A stretch of 64,000 nt of DNA from Stenopsyche tienmushanensis (GCA_008973525.1 WACJ01000001.1:357391-421390); one strand, 5' to 3'. Shown: positions 21,746-32,641, numbered from the stretch's first letter. The notes: generated by a model not told the origin, from the sequence alone. Numbers and translations: made by a program.

Positions 21746-22401
21746 CCTTCTATGATTTGTACGATAGCATAAGCCCTCCCAGAGTCTAATTTACACGAAT
21801 ATAATTTTATACAACAATGTATAAAAGTATATTTTATTAGTAGTTGATTTGTACAAAAAATATTCATCACGGATATCATTTTAAAACACACACTCTTATA
21901 ATTGGGCTGCATTTTTTCTCAGTTCTCACATTTTATGAACACATTTCAAACACAGGCTCTATAAAAATATATAGTTGGCGTTCAAATATAACATTGTTTG
22001 AAGGAAATTGGAAAAAAATCAGTGTTCTCGAATGACTGGTAGAATTTTGCCTGAAATGTTAACTTGTTCCAAGGCTATATCGAGGAAGGAATTTTATTAG
22101 GAACCTTTTTTGTGTCTCAAACAAGACGAAAGCAATTTCATCACTTTACGACGATCCGGATATTAAATTAAGACTTTTTTACATACACGCCCAAAATATA
22201 TCTTTTCCTTTTTGTTTCTTGTTTTAGCTGATTTTACAGTATTTAAAAAAACTCGCCTCGAACAGCCTTCAAGCTGATCCATTTTTTCTTATGTTTAGAT
22301 CAACGATAAGAGCTTATGCGGTCATGCAGGCAAATCTCCTTGAGATTCGACAATGGGTTTTATTTAATAAAAATAAAATGGTGAAATCAATGCATATGTA
22401 A
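21746..22401. other. No recognised feature
   Basis: AT-rich sequence between a LINE fragment and the solo LTR. No motif was seen. Confidence 0.4.
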
Positions 22402-22876
22402 TGTTCAGGCTGGGGCGTTCTCGAGGGCAGAGACCCCGGGCGGCTCCCCACACCCACGTGCTCATCGGGATGGTCGTGCTATCGCACGGGTTCGTTATTC
22501 TATCGGGCCGTGTTGTTGCTGGATGAATATATGGGAATAGACGGGCATCGAATAAAAAGACTCTCTTCTCTAAATAACTATTTATTCCATTCGAGAGAGA
22601 GAGAGAGAGAGAGAGATCTGGCTGCAGGAAGGATGACATCCCGCAACCAAGGCTAACCGACGACTCTCTCCAACTCCCGTATCTTGCGCGTCACTCCCCA
22701 ACCGGCAACGGTAGGTAAGCAGGTGCAATGTCTCCGCATGGCCACAAGAGATGGCGCTATTAAACTAACACATTGCACCTAAAGAGAGATGAAAGATGTC
22801 GCTGTTAATCTGGCGAATTAAATCTGCTCAGATGAACAGCGCTACTACGTGAGGATGGTAAACCGCACACACTACA
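22402..22876 (-). mobile_element. Solo LTR, most complete copy (475 bp)
   Basis: Read on the minus strand it begins TGTAGTGTGTGCGG and ends CCAGCCTGAACA, a TG...CA LTR. It contains a 45-bp hairpin near its start, the block agatgtcgctgtt (plus strand), gcacctaaagagag, a GA microsatellite (22591-22616) and an AATAAA on the minus strand (ggaataaatag). No coding region adjoins it, so it is a solo LTR. No clean target-site duplication was read. Confidence 0.65.
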
Positions 22877-23009
22877 CATATTTAATATTATTCCTTAGAA
22901 GGGATCAACAGATATCTATTCCATTTTTAGAGCTTAATTGAATTTGAAAAAGGTGCAGATAGCCACAGTAGTTCTGAGCGAGTCTTCAAAGAGTTTCCAA
23001 TTAAATCTT

Positions 23010-23290
23010 AAGATCCGACCAATCGTCTTGGCCGCAGGAAGACCTAAGCTTTCCACGCCATGCTTCTCCTATTTCGCAACTGTGATCTTTATATTATCAT
23101 ATGAATAACGATCTGAATCAAAAAGTTGTATTTTCTTTGACTCGACTCTCCAATTCGCTGAATTAACAGCGACTTCTTTCCCACGTCTCGCCGAAGGAGG
23201 AGAAATACGGACGCACACACACAAAGAGTCAACCAATAGTCTTGGCCGCGGAAAGATGTATTATTCCCGCCGTTTCACCTATATCCTTTT
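23010..23290 (+). repeat. Repeated block 'gaccaatcgtcttggccgc'
   Basis: gaccaatcgtcttggccgca at 23015 and aaccaatagtcttggccgcg at 23231 are about 215 bases apart. A third copy is at 46066 (gaccgatcgtcttggacgcg), with a following cttcccgc and ttctcc/ttcgcaa. It may be retroelement internal sequence; no frame is long enough to decide. Confidence 0.5.
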
Positions 23291-23889
23291 GTTGAACAGT
23301 CTTGAGGCTCTGCAACCCAGGCACCTCCAACTTACAAAACAATGGCATGAACTTAAATTTAAATTGGTATCCATATAAAAATAAAATGGGTTTGCCTATT
23401 TTAACAGCATTTTAAAAAAATAGTAGCTACGTGAAATATAACAATAGATAGGCCGAAGTTTTTACATGCCAACTGGCAAAAACATTTGTACTACACGCTT
23501 AATAGGGCGAAACTTAAATGGGTATTGAAATGTCGATGGTAAAAATTTATCATGGAATAACATTAAAGACAGGAAAAAAAACAAAAGGCAGAAATCGATT
23601 GTCTCTGTCTCCAAGCTCGAATTGGATAACGAGCAATCAAGATCAAGGCGTGTGTACATCTGGCTCTGGTCGAGATATTGACCTTAGCGTCTATGAGAAA
23701 GAGGATCACCGAGGAGTTGCTTGGGGAGACTACATAAAGGAGCTCCCTGAATGAGCAGACGGCTATAGTTGGATGAAACTGACTTAAACAAAAAAATCAC
23801 TTCATGACACACTATCTCAAAAAGGCAACGCTTGATAATATAAAACACAAGGAGTGGAAAAACTAATTTAATAATTTACTACAGTGTAA
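23291..23889. other. No recognised feature
   Basis: A 78-codon plus frame at 23518-23754 has no recognisable motif and overlaps a minus frame of similar size. Nothing else was seen. Confidence 0.4.
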
Positions 23890-24015
23890 CTACTATGAAT
23901 GTTTGTTTGTCCGTATTCGATGCGCTTCCATACCGTTCATCCGATTGCGATAAAACTTTGTCAGCTTACTGTTTACACTTTTTGAAATAACATAGGTATA
24001 GTAAAAATATTGTAT
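23890..24015 (+). repeat. Dispersed repeat, partner of 46630-46860
   Basis: gaatgtttgtttgtccgtat, gcttccataccgttcatccg, attgcgataaaactttgtc, aataacataggtatagtaaa. It might be a Helitron-type end, but no terminal hairpin with CTRR was found. Confidence 0.55.
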
Positions 24016-24731
24016 GGATGCACCATGTTGGCGCATGGTCTGGTGAAATGAAGTTTGGGGTGTGGGGACGGGTAGAAAAAGGATCTTAGGTCTTCGAGGC
24101 GAGACTTGATCCAATCTTGTATGTTTTATATATGCGCGTATATACCAGCAAAATACTGGAAAATCTTAAAACGACAATTCAATTTTCGACAACAAGAAAT
24201 CATTTTTTTAGTCAAAATGGCCTAAATTAAACTGCGGTAAAAATCTTGTTTTTACGCATTTTATTATTGTACCGTGCAGCAATCATTAGATATGGACTTT
24301 TATGGGAATTTCTTTAATATATTTTCTCAGCGGCGAAAAAATAATAAAATGAAGACTTGGCAATTTATGTGGAAAATTTGGCTTCATAGCAGTGTTTCTT
24401 CGTTAAATTAAGCGATGCTGTATAAATAAGTTGATGAAGATCTTTGTGCCAAGTCGACTATTTTCGTATTTTTTCTGCTATAACATATGCATATCAAAAT
24501 AGAGAAACTCAATTTATCACATGGGTATCGATCAAATTTTACAGACACGCTTATTTGGGTGCTTTGTGGCATCCATTGGGGTGTATTTTTGTTGAAAAAT
24601 GAAAGATTGTTTTGATGTACTCCCCGCTTGAAAAATGACAGTTTAATCACATACAATATCTTGTGGCCCTCAAACAGTGCCTATTTTATGCTATTATATT
24701 TTACTTTAATTCCCTGGTATCATTTATGGTG
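24016..24731. other. No recognised feature
   Basis: gcatccattggggtgtat and nearby words near 24570 might be mariner debris, but no motif is secure. Confidence 0.35.
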
Positions 24732-25055
24732 TCCGTTCTTCTATCTGACCGTGATGTTGTTGGATGAATAGATGAGAATAAACGGGCGTCGAGTAGAAAG
24801 ACTATCTTTTCTAAATAAGTATTTATTCCACGCGATGGAGAGAGAGAAAGATCTGGCTGCAGGAGGGACGACTTCCCGCAGCCAAGGCTAATCGACGCCC
24901 CTCCCGACTCCCACTTTCTGCGCATCACTGTCCAACCGGCAACGATGCACGCGCAAGAAGCGATCGGTCGATATACAGGTGCAATATCTCCACAGGGCCA
25001 CAAGAGATGGCGCTGTTAAAATAACACATTGCACCTAAAGAGAGACGGAAGATTT
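24732..25055 (-). mobile_element. LTR fragment
   Basis: It matches 22500-22800: gttgttggatgaatagatga, cgggcgtcgagtagaaagac, gatctggctgcaggagggac, ccaaccggcaacg, cacattgcacctaaagagag. Both ends are missing. Confidence 0.65.
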
Positions 25056-25059
25056 TATA

Positions 25060-25385
25060 CCTTTAGACTTATTCTTTTGAACCTATCTTAAATCACAGGT
25101 TTATGCGTATAAATTACAAACAATTTATATCCTCAAAGTGAATATAACGAACGCCATCCAGCAAATTCAGTCAGATTTATGCGACAAAGTCATCGATTAT
25201 TAGACTTCCAGAATACGTCCTACCAAGTAAAACCGCGGCAAATATTTGAATAGTATTTTATATTATATTAAATGCCATAAAATATTCTATCAAATAAAAT
25301 AAAAATTATGTAGATATCTTGTATGAAATTTGGTTTATTTGCATTTAAAAATAGAGCGTTATTATTGAAATGTTCTATATTTGTT
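25060..25385 (+). mobile_element. Mariner 3' end, same family as 59 kb
   Basis: It contains cttaaatcacaggtttatgc, cctcaaagtgaatataacga, gtcatcgattattagactt and ends tttatttgcatttaaaaat, agagcgttattattgaaatg. It starts directly after an LTR fragment (24732-25055). Confidence 0.65.
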
Positions 25386-26639
25386 GATATCAGCCGATAA
25401 AGCTATGCGCATGCGCAGTATTTTAGCATAAATCATTTTTGTGACTTTTTAAAAATTCGAGCATATTATTCCTAAACGAAACAAAATCATAATATGGTAA
25501 TTCCCCTCCTGTCGTAAATCAAGGGCTGAGTGCACGCCCGGAAAAAAAACATCATTTCTTCATTCGTAAATTAAAAAAGTACGTAAAATATTTATAAATC
25601 TTTTAAGGGTAAGATTCGAGGAGAAGATTTATGACGGGGAATTTTTATTCGTCTCGTTTTAAAGGAGTTTCTGTCTTGATAAAAGTAGGTGGTGGAGAGC
25701 CCTAATTATTCTTTTCTGAAATACACTCCGTAATTTATGAATGTAATTTCGAGATGAAGGAGATTCCCGCCGGTGTATTACTTGATTTATAAAATATTGA
25801 TTGGCATTAATTCTCACAAGGACTCTTTTCATTTTAATCTCCCCGCGAGGGCTGTTCGAGTGAAGGGGTGGAAAATGTGGGCCGCTCTAGTCGGCGATCC
25901 ACGCCCACCGGTGGCACAATAATGAGATTTTTTCGCATGGCCTCTTTTTGGACGTTGACGGCAGATCTTTGAATATCATATCCACGCTGAAGACGAAAAA
26001 TGTGGCATACGTCAAATTTACACCCGTAAAGAGTTCATCTTGATACAATAGTCTTTCCAGATCGATTCGCCAGAAGCGGGATGAAAATACCACATGTGAT
26101 AGATCAGCCTCAAAAGGATACATCATCCGGAATTTTTGAAGAATTTAAGCCATTTCCTCTAGTTTTTTGTGATTGTATCTTATTTTTCATTCAACACTGT
26201 ATCGAAAGCTTTTTAAAGGTAGAAAAATAGACCAAAAATGTTACATTCAATCGAAATAACGTCACCTTTATTAAAGTCAATGTGTTAATATACAGGAATA
26301 AAAATGTCAGAGATTCTTGGATATAATCCAAGCTTTGGTCAGCAATGCATTGAAAATAGTATGTGTACTATATATTTCATGAATATACTAAATTATATGT
26401 AAAGCATACAAAAATATTGATCATATTATATGATATAAAAATACAAAAATTTAGAACAGACAGACTTACATTTCATTTCAAAAATGTAAACAATTTTGAA
26501 GCTGCCATACAAAGCTAGCTTAAGACCAATTTGAACGTCCAGGATACGACAGTGAGGTACCCGCATCGACCTCCAATATTGACATTCTCTAGTACTTTCA
26601 ATTCAATGTGCCACATACAAGGAGTTAAAGATTGCCACA
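25386..26639. other. No recognised feature
   Basis: A GC-moderate unique patch at 25600-26130, then AT-rich flank of the mariner. No motif was seen. Confidence 0.4.
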
Positions 26640-27660
26640 ATAAAACGAGAGAAAATTGAGATTTTCAGCATTGGTTATAAGAAAAGATAGGAAAATAAGT
26701 CTAACCAATATCAAAGTTGAGCTAGATTCTATTCTGGGGGAGTCTGCTTCTTCGTTTACAACAGTAAAATATTGAGTGGCAGAATTCAAACAAGGCCGTA
26801 CGAGCTGTCAAGACAAACAACGTTGTGGTCGATCAAATGATCCCGACAGAAATGATCTAAATATGGCATTGGATTGACGTCGACTAAAAGTGCTCAAACT
26901 TGCAGATATCGTAAGCATTTCAAAAAGTGCTCTACATTGCATATTGACTGAAAATTTGCGCATGAGAAAGCCATGCGCAAGATGGGTGCCGCGTTTGCTC
27001 ACAGTGGAACAAAAACAGCATCGTGAAGATGTTTAAATCAAGTATTTGGCGAAGTTTCACAGCAATAAGACCGAGTTTTTATGTCAATTCAAAGGAACTG
27101 TACACTCTGACCCAGGCCGTGTATTGGTCCCGTTATTCGATGATGGAGTTTCCATGATCACACAGATCATAGAAAATGTCACACAAAAAGCCCTAAAAGA
27201 GGACGGAGTTGTCATTATGTTTGTGTTTCCAATCGGTCCGCTTTTCGGACCGCTAATATAACGAAAGAGCGCCTCGCTGTATAAAATATAATATTTCTGC
27301 GTAACCATGGATGATACATGGGTTCATCACTTTACACTTGAGGCAAAGGAACAGTCAAACCAATGAACTGAAGGGGGAGATTCAACTCAAAAAACGGCCA
27401 AAACATTTCCATTCGTTCAATAAGTTATGTTTCGCATTGTTTCTTAATGCATTATATTATCCAGATTTAACCCCCATGGATTATTTTCTTTTTCTACTTG
27501 AAAAAATAGCTTGATGATAAAAGATTTGCTAATAATGAAGAATTGATTGATAGCTATTTTGAGGATCTCGATGGTTCTCACTGTAAATAGGGTATTGAAG
27601 CTTTTTAACATCGCTGGAAAAAGCATATCGAGCTGAAGGGAGATTATGTTGAAAAATGAG
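26640..27660 (+). pseudogene. Mariner transposase remnant (CARWVPRLLT type), interrupted
   Basis: Motifs in order: KVELDSILGESASSFTTVKY, WVAEFKQGRTSCQD, ISKSALHCIL, CARWVPRLLT with EQKQHREDV, NKTEFL, [LINE fragment 27094-27296], TMDDTWVHHFTLEAKEQSNQ (first catalytic D), YYPDLTPMDYFLF (third D), KRFANNEELIDSYFEDLDGS, IELKGDYVEK. The central catalytic block is deleted and stops are present. It is a SETMAR-like mariner of the DD34D group. Confidence 0.75.
27094..27296 (-). pseudogene. DADHVLW-family LINE fragment inside a mariner
   Basis: The minus strand contains EALFRYISGPKSGPIGNTNI and SSFRAF, typical of this LINE tail, followed by ICVIMETPS. It interrupts the mariner frame between NKTEFL (27075) and TMDDTWVHH (27302), so it is younger than that mariner. 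Confidence 0.6.
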
Positions 27661-27669
27661 CTGAGAGTT

Positions 27670-27965
27670 TAGGGTCCATGCGCATGCGTGCGCTCTCCCT
27701 CAACTCGAAAAGCGACTGTCGACCCTCGTCACCTACTTGCGGCATAGTTGACTAAAGGGTTATACTTTACCAAACCGGGCATGCCATTATCGCCTCTCGG
27801 CATAGTTGACAAACGGCTTTGTTTACCTTACCAAACCGGGCATGCCATTATCGCCTCTCGGCATAGTTGACAAAAGGTCTTGTTTACCTTAGCAAAGCTG
27901 ATCGGACGCCGGACAGACATGAGACATTGATTTATATATATAATTATGTATAATTATATATATAT
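27670..27965 (-). repeat. Inverted copy of the 2.26-kb repeat with a 60-bp tandem array
   Basis: On the minus strand: (AT)n, aaatcaatgtctcatgtctg, tccggcgtccg, ttgctaaggtaaacaagacc, ending gagggagagcgcacgcatgc. Inside, a unit of about 60 bases containing ggcatagttgac and aaaccgggcatgccattatc is repeated from 27741, 27799 and 27860 (last copy partial). Confidence 0.75.
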
Positions 27966-28388
27966 AATTACACATGCACAGCTTAATCTTTTTGCTAACA
28001 ATTTCCATTATGTAAAGATAATACTTCAGCAATAGAAGGTAACTTTGACTGATACAGATTTGGTGTTGATTGGTCGATAAGTCAATTATTGGTTTTATTT
28101 TTAATTAATAAACTCCCATCACTGTTTATGGATGCCATAATAAGCTGAAATAAGTACGTATAATTAGGGAAACAAAAAGCGCTTGCACTCGCTAATGAGT
28201 GAATTTGAAGTGAGGAGCAGGGCAGGGCTCAATCTCAATACTTATCCGCAGGGAAGAATTAAGAAAGGGGATGAAATTTGACTGTAGTGAAGTAGCGAGT
28301 CTTTCTGCATGCTATTCCACTTCAAAATACCAGACTAATAAACATACCAGAATCAATAAGTCAGATTAATAGTTAAGTGGCCATACAA
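27966..28388. other. No recognised feature
   Basis: AT-rich, with a short GC-richer segment at 28180-28270. No motif was seen. Confidence 0.4.
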
Positions 28389-28602
28389 GTGCATATAGGG
28401 TGCGGCAGGGTAACTACCTTATTTGAAACGCACACCCTAAAGCGACATTTATTTTGTATAAGAATGCATTTGCACTAATTTAAAAGAATGGAATCTAATT
28501 TTTTTATTGTGTAAACATTATTTTACCTTGTCAGAATAATTATCGCTTTAGGGTGCGCATTCCAAATAAGGTAGTTACCCTGCCGCACCCTGTATGCACT
28601 GA
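28389..28602. mobile_element. MITE-like foldback with about 60-bp inverted repeats
   Basis: The left end is agtgcatatagggtgcggca, gggtaactaccttattt, cgcacaccctaaagcga. The right end is its reverse complement: tcgctttagggtgcgc, aaataaggtagttaccctgc, cgcaccctgtatgcact. The interior is AT-rich and noncoding. Total length is about 214 bp. The superfamily is not identified. Confidence 0.8.
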
Positions 28603-29869
28603 GCTACTGCTCCATCTTAATAGCGTACCGCCTGAATAATATTCGCGTTTGTGTGTTATACGTGTATTTATTGACATAAATAATTGATTATTCGTAAATA
28701 GTATCCGGGAATAGGCAGGGAAAAGGTCGTATCTGCGCTGGACTCAGCCCCCACGCATTTGAACGAAAACAAATGGGAAGAACGAGCTGTGCTCTTATTT
28801 GATTAAACGTATCCTGCTTGCCATCAGAATTTAATTACCGTTTTCCATCCTTGAGCAGATTCCGATTTATTTCGCCGGGGCTGTACCGCCGGACGTCGAA
28901 TTTCGATCATTCGAATGCGAAAATGGGTTTTATGCGCAGTGGTTTTTTTTTCATGTCGAAATAAGCAAAGATCCCCGGGATAATATGGATGTTACTCCGA
29001 AGGCTTGATACAAAGCTCGTGTCCATCAAGCTGGTCACGTTTTCGGCCTTTTATTACATCGGCGCCACGGGACTGTTCGCACAGACCTTCGCCTTCATCC
29101 TCATTAATTATATTATAATTATTTCCATCCGGCATTTTGCGAAATGTCGACGTGATTAAAAAAAGATCGCTCTAATCGAATTGCACAACTTCTGGCAGTA
29201 TTTTTTAAATAATTCCATAAAACCAAACGAAAATCCCCAACATTCAATATTTATCTCTCAAAGCAAAGCACATGATTAATCATTTGCATATTATATTTTT
29301 AGGCAAATAACATCCATTAATTTATTCCATGTCTTCAAATGAATGTTAATTAACACCTACAGAACCGCAATGCAACATTCTAATTTGCATGCTATAATAC
29401 ATTAGTATGCAAATTTGCTTAAATTGATCATCCAAACTTGCATGTAGCCGCTTTTAAAAGCATCCCGCCATAAATATATATCTAAATTAAGCATTTTTAT
29501 GCACTATATCTATTTTAAAACCAATATTTAAAATTTTGGCCTAAAAATTTACCGTAGGCATTAGATATCATCCACCACAATGATATTAAAATGTTTGAAG
29601 CCCGTAAATAAATATTATATAAATGTCTTACGCCTATAAGACTGAAATTATGTTGTAGCTGCTTATATTAAATATTATATATATTTAATAATGCAACACT
29701 TCAATCAAGTTCCCACGTTACAACTTTAACCACGTCTATTGAAACCCTAACTACCTTGTATCGAAAGTAGACGACGTTTATTTAACAATAACTAATATAA
29801 ACTACTTATAGACAAAAAAGCAGCTTTGTGGGTTATAATTAAATTCCTTTATGTACAATTATTAAGATT
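28603..29869. other. Unique block, no recognised feature
   Basis: CpG-bearing unique sequence at 28680-29150, then AT-rich sequence with repeated ttaa and gcatgc words. No exon or transposon motif was seen. Confidence 0.4.
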
Positions 29870-30069
29870 TCTGAAGAAACTATGCCAATTCAAGTACACC
29901 CGAAGGTGTGATGGAGGAGGAAGGATTAAGATTCAAGCTAAATTCAAGGGATACACTTCTGCGGACTCACTGCCAACACTAGTCCAACCTCAGTTTGAAG
30001 GGGGCTGCAGCAGATGACGGACTGCAGGGGCTACCCCTTCCCCATGGTTCGGTTATTCTTAGTACCTAG
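29870..30069. other. Left edge of the R1 nest
   Basis: This stretch has a GC content like the R1 cluster (ggaggaggaaggattaag, gggctgcagcagatgacgg) and ends with ttcttagtacctagccacg, echoed at 32797 (tacctagccacg). It may be more decayed LINE sequence; no protein motif is readable. Confidence 0.3.
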
Positions 30070-30400
30070 CCACGTACATGTACAAGACAGTGTCTGAAAC
30101 TGAGGGAATCCTGGCAACAGAGATGGGATCAGTCCAGCATACAAAATTATGGTGTACTCAGCGAGGTCATCGACGCTGAGTACACCATCATTGCCTGTGA
30201 AGCTTCTCTGGACACCACAGAAAAAACCACTGCAGCACTCGGGGTAACTGAGCTCAATGTCAACAACATGGTACACAGCATGATGGCAAGCAAGAGAACT
30301 GGGACCTTTGGCGCAACTGCGTAAAAGAGATGCTCAGCGCCAAAGATGGCAGTGAAAGAGAGAGACACAGAGCGCCTCTCCAGCATTTGAATAGGCCCAA
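30070..30400 (+). mobile_element. R1-like LINE C-terminal fragment, rearranged
   Basis: Plus-strand pieces match the end of the 31-kb element. One is at 30097-30140 (KLRESWQQRWDQS-like). The other is at 30174-30400, with EYTIIACEA, ALGVTELNVNNMVHSMM and the terminal caaag...gagcgcctct block. The middle is missing and is replaced by an inverted copy of 15 bases (30149-30163). Confidence 0.65.
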
Positions 30401-30404
30401 TCAC

Positions 30405-30960
30405 CTTTTTTTTCCTATGGGCGAGGAATCTTCGCACCCGTGGAATTCCACGAGTGGGCTTTAGCAAGCACAAGACACCCTTGCGCAGATTTTTACCCAC
30501 TAAACCCCTCCCTTTGGCCTCCTCTGTCCCTCCGGTATATTCTTCGGAGGGGACAGGTCTCTGCTGTCACCCTGGCTACCGTTAAGTATTACCTGGCAGT
30601 GACGGCCGTGTGTCCCTCTTGGGCTCCTTCTATGTATGCACACTATTCAGTATCTCCTTGTATTGGGTGTCCTGCTCTTCAGGGTTAAGAGGAGGACGTC
30701 TTAGTCGCTCGGCATCTTCTTTCTGTGTCATGACACTCGGTGCGTATCCGCATCACGCATTCCATGCCCTGGCGTTGGTCAGCATCGTAGGGACCATGCC
30801 GCTAGGGGAGATTGTAACTTGTAGTTGTTCCCGCAGCGCGTCCCTTTCCGTGCTCCAGGCGTCATCCAATACCGCTTTGCAGTGGTGGCATTCCGGACCG
30901 GGCTCTTTCATTATTTTATTTAAGTATGTACCGAAACATCCGTGCCCAGTGAGCATTTGG
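30405..30960 (-). mobile_element. R1-like LINE 3' end in the opposite orientation
   Basis: A T-run at 30407-30414 marks the tail. The minus strand then reads the same 3' UTR as at 32520-32620, preceded at 30753-30956 by LTGHGCFGTYL and the zinc-finger start CHHCKAVLDDA. The two fragments therefore lie tail to tail with 30070-30400. The frame ends differently from the 31-kb copy, so this is another subfamily. Confidence 0.65.
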
Positions 30961-31013
30961 GCGATGTGATAATTTAATTAGGGCCAATCACTTAAGGTCA
31001 GACTACCTGTCCA

Positions 31014-32447
31014 CAATACGGGTTCAGACCGGGCCGTTCCACGCTGGGCGCAGTACAGAGAGTAGTCGACACAATCCGCAAAGCGTGGAGCGGCACGATC
31101 AAGAAGAGTCGGGAGGTCGTGATGGTAACAATTGACGTAAAAAATGCCTTCAATACGGCAAGATGGGAGCTGATTATAGAAGCAATAAAGAAGAAATTCA
31201 AGCTACCCAGGTATGCCGAGGAGCTGATAAAAGACTACCTCAAGGACAGAGAACTGAAGCACAATGAGACGGGGATCTATAGAAGACTGGAGATGGGCGT
31301 TCCGCAGGGATCCGTCATTGGACCTACACTGTGGAATGTCCTCTACAACAGCTTGTTGGAGGTCAACATGCCGGAAGGAGCAGAGCTCATAGCATTCGCG
31401 GATGACGTCGCGCTGCTGGTGACAGCCAAGCATCCATTCGAAATGGAAGCAAAGGGCAACGAAGCCCTCGCTAGAGTCAACGAATGGATGAGGGAAAATC
31501 ACCTTCAGCTAGCGGCGGAAAAAACGGAGGCTGTGATCTTCAGCAGAAGAAGGAGACCGAGGATCAGCAAACTCGTCGTGGACGGTCACGAGGTGAGGTA
31601 TAACAAAACGTTGAGATACCTCGGGATCGTCCTCGACAGCAAGCTGACCTTTCGACAACATATAGAGGAAGCTGCGCAGAAGGCGCAGAAAGCGGCCAAT
31701 GAGATTGGACGACTCATGCCCAATATCGGAGGGCCAAAGCCGTGCAGAAGGAGAATCATCAACGAAGTCATAAACTCAATACTTCTGTACGGAGCCCCGA
31801 TATGGCATGAGGCGCTCCAAAAAGAGAGCTATAGAAAGAAAATGGCCAGGGTCCAGCGGCAGGGCGCGCTCCGAGTTACCGCCGCATACAGGACGGTATC
31901 GGAAGAAGCAGTGCTTGTGATCGCGGGAACCCCCCCGCTGGACCTTATTGCAAGTAAGAGGGCCTTGGACCACAAAGACCCCAAAAAGCGCGGAGAACAC
32001 GACCAGAAACTGAGGGAAGACTGGCAGCGCAGATGGGATGAGTCCACAAAAGGAAGATGGACCCATCGGCTTATACCGGTCGTAAGCCGGTGGAGGGCCA
32101 GAAAATACGGCGAAACTACATACCGCCTAACCCAGGTGCTCACCGGACACGGATGCTTCGGTGCGTACCTGAGGTGGATCGGCAAAGAAGAATCACCCAA
32201 ATGCCACCACTGCGAAGCGGTAGCAGATGACGCGGAGCACACCATCATAGGCTGTGAGGCTTGGGCACCCCAGAGAGAACTGCTGAAACAAGCACTCGGG
32301 GTGGCCGAGCTAAATATCGACAACATGGTCCACAGCATGATGGAAAGTAAGAAGAACTGGGACCTTTGGCGCGACTATGTAGAAGACATCATGAGCGCCA
32401 AAGAAGACAGTGAAAGAGAGAGGCGCAGAGCGCCTCTTCAACAATAG
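31014..32447 (+). CDS. R1-clade LINE reverse transcriptase, 5'-truncated, with CCHC C-terminus
   Basis: The frame begins at QYGFRPGRSTLGAVQ, a conserved fingers motif, and continues to a stop at 32445-32447 without a break. Seen in order: TIDVKNAFNTARW (motif A aspartate), MGVPQGSVIGPTLW, IAFADDVALL (catalytic FADD), LRYLGIVLDSKLTF, LLYGAPIWHE, then LTGHGCFGAYL and the zinc-finger-like CHHCEAVADDAEHTIIGC. This layout matches the R1 clade. There is no proper start because the endonuclease and N-terminal part are absent; the first ATG in frame is 31122. GC content is clearly higher than in the flanks. The copy must have been recent when inserted, since the frame is intact. Confidence 0.88.
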   Translation, partial: QYGFRPGRSTLGAVQRVVDTIRKAWSGTIKKSREVVMVTIDVKNAFNTARWELIIEAIKKKFKLPRYAEELIKDYLKDRELKHNETGIYRRLEMGVPQGSVIGPTLWNVLYNSLLEVNMPEGAELIAFADDVALLVTAKHPFEMEAKGNEALARVNEWMRENHLQLAAEKTEAVIFSRRRRPRISKLVVDGHEVRYNKTLRYLGIVLDSKLTFRQHIEEAAQKAQKAANEIGRLMPNIGGPKPCRRRIINEVINSILLYGAPIWHEALQKESYRKKMARVQRQGALRVTAAYRTVSEEAVLVIAGTPPLDLIASKRALDHKDPKKRGEHDQKLREDWQRRWDESTKGRWTHRLIPVVSRWRARKYGETTYRLTQVLTGHGCFGAYLRWIGKEESPKCHHCEAVADDAEHTIIGCEAWAPQRELLKQALGVAELNIDNMVHSMMESKKNWDLWRDYVEDIMSAKEDSERERRRAPLQQ

Positions 32448-32641
32448 AATAGGGCCATTAAATGGCTAGACTACCTGTCCTCCCGAAGCAATGTGGAAAA
32501 CAATACCAGGAGGACAGAGAAGGACAAGGGCGGGTTTAGTGGGCAGGCACGACCGAACAATCGTGAATCCTACACTGCCCAGCTTCACTGGGCGTCTTGC
32601 GAAGATTTTCTCGCCCACAGAAAAAAAAAAAAAAAAAAAAA
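31015..32641 (+). mobile_element. R1-clade LINE insertion with target-site duplication
   Basis: The truncated element runs from the fingers motif to an A-run at 32621-32642. The 15 bases agactacctgtccac lie on both sides (31000-31014 and 32642-32656) and read as the target-site duplication. The target was itself the 3' UTR of a related element, because the same gactacctgtcc motif is also in this copy's own 3' UTR at 32470. Confidence 0.8.

Noticed and set aside
22591..22616. GA-repeat regulatory (GAGA) element
   Set aside because: It lies inside the LTR repeat at the same place in other copies, so it is a microsatellite within the element.
30440..30969. Two long plus-strand frames
   Set aside because: They are antisense shadows of the minus-strand R1 fragment.
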